Shown here one piece after another: positions 1 to 10,721 of a DNA stretch of 64,000 nt (position 1 is the first letter of the stretch; each line of letters starts with the position of its first letter). Made by a program: the position numbers and the translations under genes. Where the stretch lies: the NCBI GenBank assembly GCA_011947345.1, contig JAAVTG010000871.1:54759-118758 (forward strand). The letters are read 5' to 3'. A model generated the notes under the pieces. It ran no database searches. It was not told the DNA's origin and saw only the letters and a list, made by a program, of their open reading frames with translations. Origin of the DNA: Phytophthora quininea. Lineage: Eukaryota; Oomycota; Peronosporomycetes; Peronosporales; Peronosporaceae.

Positions 1-274
1 TTTCGACGGTGCCAATGTGGTTGCGGCCAGAGCATAATCGCGTCCATTGCCCAGACCCTGTCGTCAGGAAACTGTGGACGTTAAGCAGCAATAGATCAAA
101 ACAGGTTACGAAGGTACAGTCGAGGAGCGGGCGCAGCGCGCCTCGCAATACTTAGCCACCGAGCTCACTCTGGAAGTTGTTGCTCTGGACGCAGCCCCTC
201 TACTCCTTGTAAGGCTTTCGCCTTACTAACCTGCTCTTGCGCTGGAGTAGTTTTCTTCTGCAACATGCACGACG

Positions 275-2286
275 TTAGGGACAACAATGACTCTGGAAGC
301 ACACCCGGCGTTCGTATGACGTCGCAGCCGTTGTCGTGCCCAACAGTGCTGCCCGCCTCGGACTCGACCGACGATTCCTTGTCGTCGCTGACGAAGTCTG
401 CGTCAGACTCTTTAAGGCTAATTGGGTGATCAGAAATCCCTTGGTCGCGGAGCTCGTATTGATCTGCAGCAGTTGTATGGAGACACGAAAGAGTAGGAGC
501 CGAAGTGTTGGTACCGTCGAAAGCGATGGTTGAAGCCTGGTCACTAACGCTACGCTGCGGACGACCGGATTACTCGCTGCGACGACCACCTGATGGGTGG
601 TTGTGTGCCTCACAACCACAGCCTCGTGGCGAGCAGCTTGCTTGATGTACAATATTCTTTTTCGAAAGTGGGGTTGGATCCGATGGAGGCGGTTCGATCA
701 CTGCGTACGAAGGGACGCCAATGTCGAGATTGAGTGTTCCATGAGGCTTTAATGACGGTTTGACTGCAGCGGTAGCTGAACTGGGGGCACTCGTCGGCGG
801 GCGCGCGGGAGGCTGAAGTCGTGTTTTCTTGGTCGGCGGCGGACCATCTTCGTCTGCAGCCAGTCTATCGAGGGTCACCGGAGCTGCGGATAATTGTGTG
901 AGCATGGCCACGCTGTTCAGTAGGTCGTGAATCCCGTCGCGCTCTGCGAGAGCAATCTGCAATTGATTGGATGTGCGATCCCGCTCCTGATGAATTTCCG
1001 CCACCTCAGCTGTTAATGATTACAGTTTGGACGTCAACATCATGATCTCATTTTCATACAGTTGAGATGGAACACGCAGCGCCATGACTTTGCACCCAAG
1101 GCGAGCCACCGTCGATCGAGCAATCTCTATGCCAGTGCCTCCGACAAAGAGGTACACGTGAGACTGCAAAAGAGAGCATACAACTTCAAGATGCCAAACG
1201 TACGTGCAGCGGCAAGGTTCTCGGTGGTGTTTCGATGCTGCGCCCGCTCCGTCTCAAGGGCCTCGACCGCGTCGTCAAGCTCTTCTTCGACGGCAGCGAG
1301 GCGTTGGGTCAGTCGGTTGTGCTCTTCGAGACAGCGATCGCGTTGTAACTCCAGATGGGTCATGCTGCTGGTGGCGACTTTTTGTCGGGCTTCGACTGCC
1401 TACAGCTGCTCTTCGACTTGACGAGTCGTCTTGACGGCGCTCGCGATCGTGGATCGCCAGATGCAAGATCTTCTGTAGCTGGGCGCTTCTGTGGGCATCC
1501 TCCGACGATGCAGCTTCATGCTGTGCGGCGGCTCCGGCCATTTACGCCTTGAGACGGTCGACGCAGGCTTGAAAGTTGTGAGCGACTTCGGACTTCGAGT
1601 TATCCAGATTTGAATAGCATTCACAAAGTCCATCCAGCTTCTCCTTGTTCTCCGCACGCTCGCCAAGCTCTGTCTCAAAGTCGCTAGCGCGTTATTTCGG
1701 CTCGGACAGATCATTCACGACTTGATCGTAGTGCTACTGACAATAGATAATGTACAGAGATATCTTCTTGGCCGAGTTCACCAGCAGTCGATCCAGTTCT
1801 TCGGCGTGCTGCTCGATAGGCGGCTTGGAGCCGCACGTGGTCGTCTTGTAGCATGCCAATAGCTTCGACACGATCCAACACGGCTTTAAGGACGTCCGGC
1901 GAAGATCGAGCTGCTGCAGCGTCGACAGGAGGAAGTGCGAGGCCGGCAAGCGGCATGGCAGGTCTATCGGCACCTAAGGTAATGCTGAACGTGATGACAG
2001 GGGACTAAACGCTATCTGTAGCCGAAGCATTGACGCCGCCATGCGCAGGATGAGGCGCTATGCCTGCAGATGGTTGACTGGAAGCTTGGGACGGACGCGA
2101 AGTGTCCTCCATGGCGCCCGGAATGAGACAACCAAGCGGGAAGCGCGACTTGATTGTAGAGACGCGTGCGCGCGATCTGCTTGTTGGGGGCTCACATTCA
2201 GGGGCGGTTGTAGTGGAGAATTTATGTGGATTTTTCTGAGGAGAGATGGGCTTACGGCCATCGTAATACGCTGGCTCAGTGGCCAC
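275..2286 (-). pseudogene. Decayed antisense coiled-coil ORF of a lost Gypsy element
   Basis: Minus-strand frames from 2286 down to about 275 read like one protein broken by several frameshifts and stops. In order they give a Pro/Ser-rich head (2286-2005), charged coiled-coil pieces with spaced Leu and many Glu/Arg (1956-1711, 1714-1400, 1363-1130, 1004-880), a short Pro/Lys/Arg patch near 815-845 and an acidic Ser/Asp-rich tail near 400-520. The order matches the antisense ORF of Gypsy element B: at 42695-43561 the same ERDG, then VA..L..AP, then Pro-x-Lys-x-x-Arg-Leu sequence appears. I infer that this is the 3' internal part of another Gypsy copy whose gag-pol lies off the left edge. No LTR was recognised beside it. 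The function of the protein is unknown. Confidence 0.5.
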
Positions 2287-2679
2287 ACGAACTCAGTGGC
2301 TTGCATTCACCGTCGAGCTGCCATTCGGGATTCGCCGCGCTTGGGCGCAAGTCCCGATCGCTCATGATGTCCAGTGGATGGGTCCGAGCTAAAAACACTC
2401 GGTGGAGTTGGTTCGATTTCAGTCATGAGCCATTGTGTGTCTCTACGTGTGTGTGCCCGCGCGAGAGAGCCTTGAGGTTAGCATTGCTGATCTATTCGGA
2501 AGTTATCCTCTGTGTTCGATGCCGCACACAAATGCATGTTGTGTACTATGTGATGAGGTTACCTTTGCTGTTCCGTCTAGAGGTCAAGTTCAGTGTCCAA
2601 CGCACTGTATTGTGATGCAGCTAGTGTTGTAAAGCATATAATACACCCTGTTTTAACTCTTATAACTCATTCATCCTAA

Positions 2680-3085
2680 GCTTCCGTGGCGTTGAGGAGT
2701 TGTCTTCCGCAGCTTCGTCGTTGATGGAAGCGTCGATGGAAGCTTTGCACACAAGCGGGCGGCGCTCCTTCTTCTAGAAGGCTGCGACGACGGTGGGGTT
2801 CACGTGGTATCGAGGCTCCCAAGTCGGCTCCCAGTCCATCAGGTAGTACGTGGTGCGGGTCTCAAACTTCCAGTTTGTGACCTTGCGCAGGTAGTGCTGG
2901 GGCTCATCTTCTTAAGCGTCGACTGCGCCTTCGTCGCGCAGCCTCCGCTTCAACTCCAGCATTGGGAGGGACAAGCCACTCGTGCACGTTGCTCAGCGTG
3001 GGGCGGCGCTTCTTCCGATCGGCAAGAGCAGCGAAAATCACCTCGAGAGCTTCGGGGACGAGACTTGAGAGACGACAGTCGTGTT
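2680..3085 (-). pseudogene. Chromodomain-like fragment, degenerate
   Basis: The minus strand near 2800-2870 encodes a Tyr-Tyr-Leu-x-Asp-Trp-Glu-Pro-Thr-Trp-Glu-Pro-Arg stretch, preceded by Val-Thr-Asn-Trp-Lys. This resembles the Trp/Glu core of chromodomain-type sequences at retrotransposon C-termini. Upstream on the same strand (to about 3085) is a Leu/Ala/Arg-rich stretch in shifted frames. Stops and frameshifts break it and no complete gene can be drawn. The family call is an inference from this one motif. Confidence 0.25.
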
Positions 3086-3327
3086 CAAGGTTAGTCGAAG
3101 ATGGTGAATCACTTCATTCCTGACACGTATCTTGAACGTTTTCCCAACAGTGATACAGATACCCTTGAACTCCTGTCCCGAGCTGACCACTTTCTTCGAG
3201 GGCTTGCATAAAGGCATGGATGGTTATTGCGGGTGTAAGATGCAGAGTGACATTTCAACCTCAGAGACGCAAACGGCTGCAAGAATGACTAGACGCGAAG
3301 GTGAGTCAATAAAATAACCCCTGGGAA

Positions 3328-3404
3328 ATTTGTCCTAGGAAAAGGACAAAAATGTAGATTTGTGTGCGTTACACAACTATTTGTGTCCTTTTCCTAGGAC
3401 AAAT
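3328..3404. repeat. Perfect 21-bp inverted repeat (hairpin, MITE-like)
   Basis: Bases 3328-3348 and 3384-3404 are exact reverse complements, separated by a 35-base spacer. Each arm contains TTGTCCTAGGAAAAGGACA. Related TTGTCCTA and TAGGACAAA pieces occur near 16080-16110 and 16285, on the other side of Gypsy element A. It could be a very short MITE or one end of a larger decayed DNA transposon. No target duplication was identified. Confidence 0.6.
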
Positions 3405-3488
3405 CGGCTGAATCTGATGTGGTGTAGTAAATCCTCCGTTCTGGCATATGCCATGGCTCAGGCTATCAGCCACTAACTCAGCGAACTG

Positions 3489-4392
3489 TGTGTGGTACAC
3501 AGTTGGCGAGTGCGACTTAAAGACTCAGCGAGTCGATCTTATCCGACTCAGCGAAGTCCAGTCGAGTATGGCCGGACTCGGCGAGGGGACCGACTTCGAC
3601 TTGGCGAAGGGTCGACTTTGACTTGGCGAGAGACTTGATCTCGACTTGGCGAGAGACTTGATCTCGACTTGGCGAGAGACTTGATCCCGACTTGGCGAGC
3701 CCAAGATCTTTGGCCACGAAGGGTCGCAGGGTGCGAAGAGCCGTTGTGGCAGAGGTCGCCGTGGGCAAGGTAGGAGTAGTAACGGACCATTTCATTGCAT
3801 AGTTGTATAGAAAGGATAGGAAACGGAAACCCCTTAGAGTTTCCACAGAAGACTACGATATAACTAACAGAGCAGAATTTTCCAAGTCCTAGACAAGTGC
3901 ACACTCTTCCGGTAAGTCCCTGCACGGGCTGGATGTCTGCTGTCGTTCTCCGAGAGGCATAGCTTGTAGGGGAAGCGACTGGTAGCGCCAAGAGTTAAGG
4001 TCGGCCCGGGGAAGGGCATTTCTCGCTACCAGCGAATACAAATCTCGCCAGCTTGGCGAGTCGACGGGTCTCTAACCCAGAACGTCAATAATCTTCTAGT
4101 CGGGCGTACGCTGCGCTCGGTGACCTGTAAAAGCGCTCGCGCGCTGACGACCATCCTTTGGTGTGAGGTCACGGGGTTGAGGAACGGAGACTGCTAAGCT
4201 CAGGCAGGCCTCTGCAGAGATTGATAGCTGGCGACTGCGGAGCAATTCCACCGCTGTCCCGGAAGGGCCGAATCGCGAAAGGACAACCCTAGCGCAGGCC
4301 ACACAGAGTCGCCGACCTTAGACTCGGCGAATTTGTTGTGTGTATTGCGAGGAAGCCAAACTTGACGATTTTGTGTGTTCTCCCACACCACA
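3489..4392 (+). repeat. 5' LTR of Gypsy element A
   Basis: Positions about 3640-4392 match 15250-15973 closely. The LTR ends in CACCACA just before the primer-binding site. The start at TGTGTGG is inferred from the TG...CA rule and the 3' LTR start TGTGTGT. It is longer than the 3' copy because of extra tandem repeats and spacer between 3500 and 3640. The copies are nearly identical in the middle, but the last 150 bases (about 4240-4390) are much more diverged. Confidence 0.85.
3619..3711 (+). repeat. 23-bp tandem repeat inside the 5' LTR
   Basis: The segment ACTTGGCGAGAGACTTGAT recurs at a 23-base spacing (from about 3621, 3644 and 3667), with degenerate copies before and after. The 3' LTR keeps only about one and a half units, so unit-number change explains part of the LTR length difference. 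Each unit holds CTTGGCGAG, a variant of the motif dispersed through the element. Confidence 0.8.
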
Positions 4393-4394
4393 AC

Positions 4395-4411
4395 TGGTGC
4401 CGCGACCCGGA
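4395..4411 (+). other. Primer-binding site of Gypsy element A
   Basis: TGGTGCCGCGACCCGGA begins two bases after the 5' LTR. It starts with TGG, as expected for pairing with the CCA end of a tRNA primer for minus-strand DNA synthesis. It resembles the primer site of element B (TGGTGC, then CCCGGA). The tRNA was not identified. Confidence 0.7.
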
Positions 4412-4472
4412 ACAGGGTGTGTTTTTTGTAGGTACCAGCTAACCAAGGTTTCGAGCAACTACGTGAGAGAAG

Positions 4473-6800
4473 ATGGTCAAGGGATCGACATCGCCGAACA
4501 TCGTGACGCCATCGACGGATGGAAGCCCTAGGTCGAACTCGGCGAATTCGGTGACCAATTTATCGCCGATCGCCGAGTCTGATTTGGGCAATGTCTGCGT
4601 GGCCAATGCGACGGCAGAGGACATGGGTACGATCCAAGATGATGACTTCGATGTCCGAGACCAGGATGAAGATGAAGAGGAAGAGAAAGCCGAGTACGGC
4701 GATGTGAAGACGACCAATGAACTACTCAGCGAGGTTGAAGAGCTGACACTTCAAGTTGGCAAGATGGGCACCCCACGTCCCGTGGAACGCAATCTTGCCG
4801 TTGAACTCAGCGAAGGTGCGGACGACGACAATGACGATGATGATGAATATGGCGTTGCTCAAGGGGAACGTCCGCCCCTTGTACCTAAGGCAACACGGAA
4901 CGCCGACACGCCGAGCCCCAACAAGGTACTCGAGCGTCTCGGCGAAGAAATGAGAATGAAAAGTGAATGGATGATGATGTTTGCTCCTATTGCGACGACT
5001 CAAGCGAAATGGCCAGTGCTCAGTGCAGAGCTCAATCAGCCCATCAATAGTACAAGCATCAACCAACTCGTCGAAGACACGGTTCTCCTGCTGCGGGCGA
5101 TGGGTTTCCGCTGCGCCAGCAGGCCCAATAGCCTGATACTGCATCATTGAGGCATGCACTCAGCAGGAGCCGAGCTCATGAAGTGGAAGCGTAAACTCAA
5201 GGTTGCCTTCGGGCTGGAAGGCGGCGCGAAAGGAGCTTTACCGCAAACGCGTCAAGCCGGTGAGCCGTCTAGAATCAGCGAAAATCCGGCGATGGTCCCT
5301 CTTCCAGAGACCCCGAAGACGAAAAGAGGAGTATTCTGCAAGACGGAGGAAACTCCGTACTTCGCCGACTTACGTATGGTCACCCCGAATCGCGGAATCC
5401 TACGTCACGGCAGATTCGCTAAGTTGTATGACGCCGAAGATGCTGCGGAAGTAGGTGATGACGGCGAGAGCGGAGACCCCAGGGAGTTCGAAGAATCCCC
5501 AAATGATGTCATTCGCCGACTCAGTTTCGCTGAGTCCGACAGCGACCGGGGTCAGGTAATCGAAATGCGGACGCATGCGCCGCTTGACAAGATCGCCACC
5601 TTCAAAGGCAAGCGATACCACTCAGATGATGCCCTGCAATGGATCAAACGTTTCATATACGAGATGAAGGGAACTCGCATGCCACAAGATTCTTGGTGCG
5701 AGCCATTCTCGCTAAGTCTCGGTAAAGCAGCCAAGGGATGGTATCGCCAACTCCCGAAGAAGAGTCAGCGAAAATGGAGCCTACTCAGCGAAGCCTTCCT
5801 CAAATATTACTGTTCGCAGTTCGACCAGTCAGCACGCACACGCTACTACTCAGCGAAGCGCCGAGAAAATGAGCATGTATGCGACTTCCTACTGCGGCTC
5901 AACGGATACGCCCGAACCGCACAGATCCAGTATGAGAGAGGAGGCGCTGATGCAGTCGACCATGTTGAGCACTTCCTACTCAACTGTGGCGACGATGCCA
6001 TAATGGACCTTGTCTATCCTCAAAGACTCAACGATATCCACCGTGTTGAGAAGATAATTAACCAGAGACTACTCGGTGAGAAGCGCAAGAAACAACGTGA
6101 CCGTCTCTACGGGCCGTGATAGAGAGAGTCGCAAAGCGACTCAAGACGGGAGCCGTCTCGCAGGAGTGAGCCCCGACGCGATAGCCGCCGAGACGAACGA
6201 CGTGATGATCCACGCGATCGCCGAGACGATCGTCGTAACCGACGGGATGATGTCCGTGATCGCCGAGTATTACTGATGGAAGCCTCCGAAGATGATCTGT
6301 TGGCAACCCTTGATGAACGCAGGGCAACGCAAAATGCCAATCTGTATGACTGGTCGGGTAGTGAGAGCGACGACAGCCATGACGATGAGTCCGACAATGA
6401 TTCTGCCGAAGATTACATTGACGCCGGACACAGTAACGACCGTAGCAGGAAGATAAACGATCGGCCAACTTCCTCCTCGAACCGACCCGCACAGAGCCGA
6501 ACCGACTCAGTGAGTCGCCAAGCCCCTCAGCCACGATCACCTACCCAGGACCAAACTACTCGTCGAGAGGGATTCCGTGAACGACGAAGGTATGGTCCAT
6601 GTGGCGCCTGTGGTGGACAGGGGCATGATGCACACTTCTGTCGCTTGCGGTGCAAATTCTGCAAGCAGGTCCATGATGCAGGACGCTGTGAGCTCTATCA
6701 ACGCTTAGAAAAACTTACCAAGTTCGTTAGGAATTCCGTGGATAAGTCTGTAGTCCCGGAAGACCTCCAAGACATCTACACGTCGAGCCATTTAAACTAG
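4473..6800 (+). pseudogene. Gag of Gypsy element A
   Basis: All parts lie in one frame. An acidic N-terminal region (4473-5150) ends at TGA 5148-5150. The frame reopens at 5154 with the Gag core: Trp-Ile-Lys-Arg-Phe near residue 160 of this part, followed by a Gly-Trp-Tyr-Arg-Gln-Leu segment typical of retrotransposon capsid proteins. Stops TGA-TAG at 6117-6122 interrupt it. An Arg/Asp-Arg repeat (6123-6270) and two zinc knuckles (CX2CX4HX4C and CX2CX3HX4C, about 6600-6695) follow. The ORF ends in His-Leu-Asn-TAG at 6800, inside a frameshift signal. Gag would form virus-like particles and bind the RNA genome. The three in-frame stops are substitution-type. Confidence 0.85.
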
Positions 6801-6840
6801 TGAGCTCGCCATCTTTGACTGGGATGGATACAAACGGGCT
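6791..6840 (+). promoter_or_regulatory. Predicted -1 ribosomal frameshift signal, gag-pol junction of A
   Basis: TTTAAAC (6791-6797) is read in the gag frame as T TTA AAC and is followed at once by TAG (6798-6800). Pol continues in the -1 frame, which is open from 6797. After a 5-base spacer (TAGTG) comes a possible stem: AGCTCG with CGGGCT, enclosing CCATC with GATGG. The heptamer is a canonical slippery site. Element B has the related GTTAAAC-TAG at the same place. Slippage efficiency is inferred, not shown. Confidence 0.7.
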
Positions 6841-7949
6841 GCCACAGTCAGCTGAACCAGCAGTAGAAGCACGGTTTATGTTTGCTTTTGTTGGTGAAGC
6901 AACACGGCCCGACGTGAGTGGTAGAGAAAGGAGTGAGCGGAAAACGGATGAGGATATTGTGGAGAGTGCTTTCGCCAAGTTGAATGACGACTTGGCGAAA
7001 GTAATAACGAGCATGGGGATAACTCAGCGATCGAAGGTGGTTCGCATCGACCAAGCCAAGAGATGGAAGTTACTCCCAGGCGAACGACTGGGATGGTGGT
7101 CAGCGAAGAAATTCGACCGTTGAGTCAGGATGTGAGCGCTAGTGAAGGGCGCGGTGAACGATGCGCGTACGGACATATTACTAGATACTGGAGCTAACGT
7201 GTCGGCAATCACTGAATCGTTCGCCAAGAAGGTGAGATTGAAACGATTTACTAGTCACGACAAGCACATTAATGTGCAAGGAATTGGCAAGTCCAGTGTG
7301 GAAGCCCGAACCAGAGCAATGGTGAAAATTACTATTGGATGGGAGGTTGTGTATGAATTTGAAGTGTGGATCTTACCACATTATACTGGAGCCGATCTTA
7401 TTCTCGGCACGGATTTCATGATCCCGGGGGCGTTAGGTTGAACTTATACAATTCGGCTGCAAAACTACCAGATGAAGTAGTCGTACCGCGATCAAGTCGG
7501 CGACTGAAGCCAACGATGACCCCATCGCCGAGTTCAAGCTTCAACGAAACCAACCCAGTGAGGCAACTCACGAAGTTTGAATTCGACGTCTCAAGGGTGT
7601 GATCCCTACGTTGAAATTCAGCACACATGGCCGTCCAAGCCGAGTGCTATTGACGAATATGTCCGATAAGCTGCAATGGTGCCCAGCACATTTCCCTGTG
7701 GTAGTGTGGGTACCGCACGGCGAATTACCGAGAACCGATGGCTACGTGCGAGTGAACTCTGCGAAATACAGAGATTGGCAGGTGCTGACTTATGAAGGGG
7801 CCCTCGACAAGTCTCTGCTCAAAGAAGAGGAACGACTTTATGCTGAGTGGCTCAGTCGACAGCCGCCGGCGGTCGAACGCACGGAATATGAGGAACCACA
7901 CGGTATCTTACCGAGACCGCCGAGGGCGACGGAGCTGAGCGCGAATTGA
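6797..7949 (+). pseudogene. Pol N-terminal part of A: spacer, aspartic protease, linker
   Basis: The -1 frame from 6797 gives a spacer with Arg-Phe-Met-Phe-Ala-Phe-Val, which aligns with Arg-Tyr-Cys-Ile-Tyr-Ala-Phe-Val in element B. It stops at TGA 7121-7123. The same frame reopens at 7142 with the protease: Leu-Leu-Asp-Thr-Gly-Ala (catalytic DTG 7184-7192) and the C-terminal Ile-Leu-Gly-Thr-Asp-Phe. A linker with Tyr-Arg-Asp-Trp-Gln (7599-7949, another frame) corresponds to the linker of element B. The protease would process Gag-Pol. Frames change at about 7440 and 7600. Confidence 0.8.
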
Positions 7950-9740
7950 CATGCTTGGAGAAGTGGGAACGACTCCAACGAGATGGGAAGGAACTTAACG
8001 AATTCGCCGAGTCTACCCAAGACAGCGAAAGTCAGTATTCCTCAGACGGCGAAGCTCTCCGAGATTTGGGACCCAGGTCAAGCGGAGTTTCGACCATGAC
8101 ACTCCCAACAACCGACAGCGACATACCTCAGAGCAGTGTGATAGTTGAAAAGGCACCACTAGGGGTGGTCAATCAGATTCCCCGGTTGCAGACACTCCGA
8201 GAATGGCTTCGTAAAACAGGGGTGACACTTGGGATCCCGGTCAAGACGATTTGCCGAGAAGCCAACCAGCCAAGGATATGTCAGTGGAAGTTAACGAGGA
8301 GTCATATGGCTCGGACCCGGTGGAGGACTTGAGGCTCAAGTTCGTTACGGTGGCTCGAGAACTCAGCGAAGAAGATGTCATAGGCACAGGCGAAGTCGGA
8401 GAGTGTTATGAACATTTTACTAGCGAAAACAGTTTGGTTGACTATGCTCACGAGTTGACATTTCTCCCGGATCTCGCTGAGTTGGCCACTATGGAGTTGG
8501 ACTACTCAGACCCGAACGTGCTTTCGCCATCACAGTCTCCGGAACAACGCGCTCGACTCATCGAAGTCCTCAAACAGCATGAAGCAATAATGATAGCGAG
8601 TGGGAATGCATTACCCCCGCCAGCTTATGCGGTTGTGTGCGACATCGACGTGCAAGGACACAAACCCATCAAACAACGAGCTCGCCGAGTACCGCTTAAG
8701 CATATGAAGAAGCTCTATGAGTTGTTGAAAGGGCTTTTGAAGGCAGGTCTCATTGCGTTTTCTAACAGTCCGTGGGCCTCACTGATTGTGATCGTCCTAA
8801 AGAAAAATGGAGTTGACATTCGGCTGTGTATCGACTACAAGATGGTCAATGAAGTCGCTGTGGCCATGGAATATCCAATGCCTCTCGTGGATGACCTGTT
8901 GACCGAGCTAGAGAGCTACTTGTGGATTAGTTCCCTGGATGCTGCGAGTGGATTCTGGGCAGTGTTGATGACTCAGCGAGCCAGGAATATTTCCGCCTTC
9001 GTTTGCGCCCTAGGCCACTTTGAATGGTTACGAATGCCTTTCGGATTAAAGAACGCGCCGATGATCTACCAGCGTCTGATAGACAACGCGTTGTGGGGAT
9101 TCGTGCAACCTGTTGGTGGTTGGGCCACTTATGCGGAACACATGCGCCTTGCCGAGTTCGCTGCTGCGGAAATTCGCAGTCGTCACCAAGTAGACTCAGC
9201 GAAACAGACTCAGCGAGAGCGCTGTGAAACTCGCCCGGGCGAATCCCTGATGGAGTTGACGAAGTTCGATGCCGACCATCATGCCTCCGCCGAGTTAGAC
9301 CCGGTCCAGGACCTTATCGATGGCCCAGAAGGCAATATGTTCTCCAGCGGCGAACCTGACGCTTCAATGCTCGTACCTGTTTTTGGCAGACGGTCGTTCG
9401 TGGACGATATTTGCTTTGGAGGACCCACTTTTGATCATTGTCTGGCTACGCTGGATCGCTTGCTCACTCGATTTACCGAGTGCACGATCAGTATCAGCTT
9501 CACGAAGAGCATCTTTGTGCAACAGCAAGTTGAATTTCTGTCACACAAGGTTATTGCTGGCAGCATCCAGGCGAACCCCAAAAACTGGCAGATATTACAG
9601 CTCTACCATTCCCGTCTACGAAGAAAGGAATGCAAGCAATCCTGGGGGCATTGAACTATTATGATCGCTTCATCCAACATCTAGCAGTTTACTGCGCGGT
9701 GTTGTATCAGCTCAAGGATGCCGATTTTGCCCCAGGGGTG
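7946..9740 (+). pseudogene. Reverse transcriptase of Gypsy element A
   Basis: A variable linker (7946-8330) leads into the polymerase (8251-9654). It begins with the conserved Cys-Asp-Ile-Asp-Val followed by Lys-x-x-Arg-Arg. The fingers motif Ser-Pro-Trp-Ala-Ser, Lys-Lys-Asn-Gly-Val-Asp-Ile-Arg, Leu-Arg-Met-Pro-Phe-Gly-Leu-Lys and the catalytic Phe-Val-Asp-Asp (about 9396-9410, in place of Tyr-x-Asp-Asp) are visible. An insertion of about 90 residues separates the palm motifs, as in element B. At about 9588 one G appears to be missing from a GGG run; the correct continuation (Leu-Gly-Ala-Leu-Asn-Tyr-Tyr) is in the next frame up to 9740. It copies element RNA into DNA. Confidence 0.87.
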
Positions 9741-9742
9741 AC

Positions 9743-10703
9743 TTGACTACTGCCAAGTCATCGTTCGCTGAGTTGAAAAGGAAAATCGAGGGAGCACCCA
9801 TCCTTCGGCATTTCGACTCAGCGAAAGACGTTCATGTGATGGTTTTTGCGAACAATTGGGCTCTTAGCAGTACGCTGATGCAAATGCATGACGACCGGCT
9901 TCATCCGGTTCGTTTCTGTGGCCGTGTCCTTAAGGAGGGCGAGGTTAATTATCACCCCGCTGAACGAGAAGTACTCGCCCTACTTCAGCTCTTGAAAATT
10001 AATCATACGCTACTAATGGGGAAGACTATCTACGTCTACACACGGTTCTCAACACTGGAATGGATCTTCACGTCGAAAACGCTCTACGGTCGAGCAGTGA
10101 GCTTTGCTGTCCTTTGTCTGCATACCATCTAGTGATCAAGCGAGTCCGAGAGAAGGACGTCACGTTTGCACAGCTGTTACATGCGACCATAACCCCGTTC
10201 GTTGGGTTTGACGAGTCATTAGCGCATTTGGCCCCACCATCGGCCAACTCAGCGAAAATTCGCTTAGATCCAGAACTGCTGTATGTCCGGCTGCCTCGTG
10301 ACTTCGAGGGGCACGTCATCTCTTTTGATGGATCAGCTAAGACAGAAAAGAATGGTGGTTATGGTAGTTGCTCGTGGATATTGTGGCGTTTACCGCATTG
10401 GGACATTGAGATCGCTGCGAGTGCTCATCTACCGTCTACAACAGTCAATATCGCCGAGTATACAGGCATGAACAATGGGGTGACTGCCGCCCTGGAACGA
10501 GGGTGACTGATTTGATTATTGTCGGCGACTCACGGCTCGCAATCCAGCAATCCATGGGGGTGATCGCCTGCAGGAAACAAACTCTGCAGGTGGAACTGTC
10601 ACGCCACCAACAACTGGTAAGAAGACTGAATTCCGTCCGATATCTGCATGTAATACGATGCTATAATGCCTCGGCAAATTCATTGGCGGCAGAAGCACTA
10701 TAA
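9743..10703 (+). pseudogene. Tandem RNase H domains of Gypsy element A
   Basis: The first domain (9743-10132) is the usual Gypsy RNase H/connection: Ile-Leu-Arg-His-Phe-Asp-Ser, then Asn-Tyr-His-Pro-Ala-Glu-Arg-Glu. The second (10140-10703) is RNase HI-like: Ser-Phe-Asp-Gly-Ser-Ala, Ala-Glu-Tyr, Gly-Asp-Ser-Arg-Leu and Asn-Ala-Ser-Ala-Asn-Ser-Leu. The last position is Asn where element B has Asp, so activity may be reduced. Frame breaks at about 10110 (one T short) and 10500 (one G short) separate the pieces. An extra archaeal-type RNase H is known in some Gypsy lineages, including oomycete ones. Confidence 0.8.
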
Positions 10704-10721
10704 GCCCATGCTGGACGAGTA

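Noticed and set aside
4722..5159. Minus-strand frame opposite gag of element A
   Set aside because: Shadow of the gag frame; the real antisense ORF of this element lies after pol.
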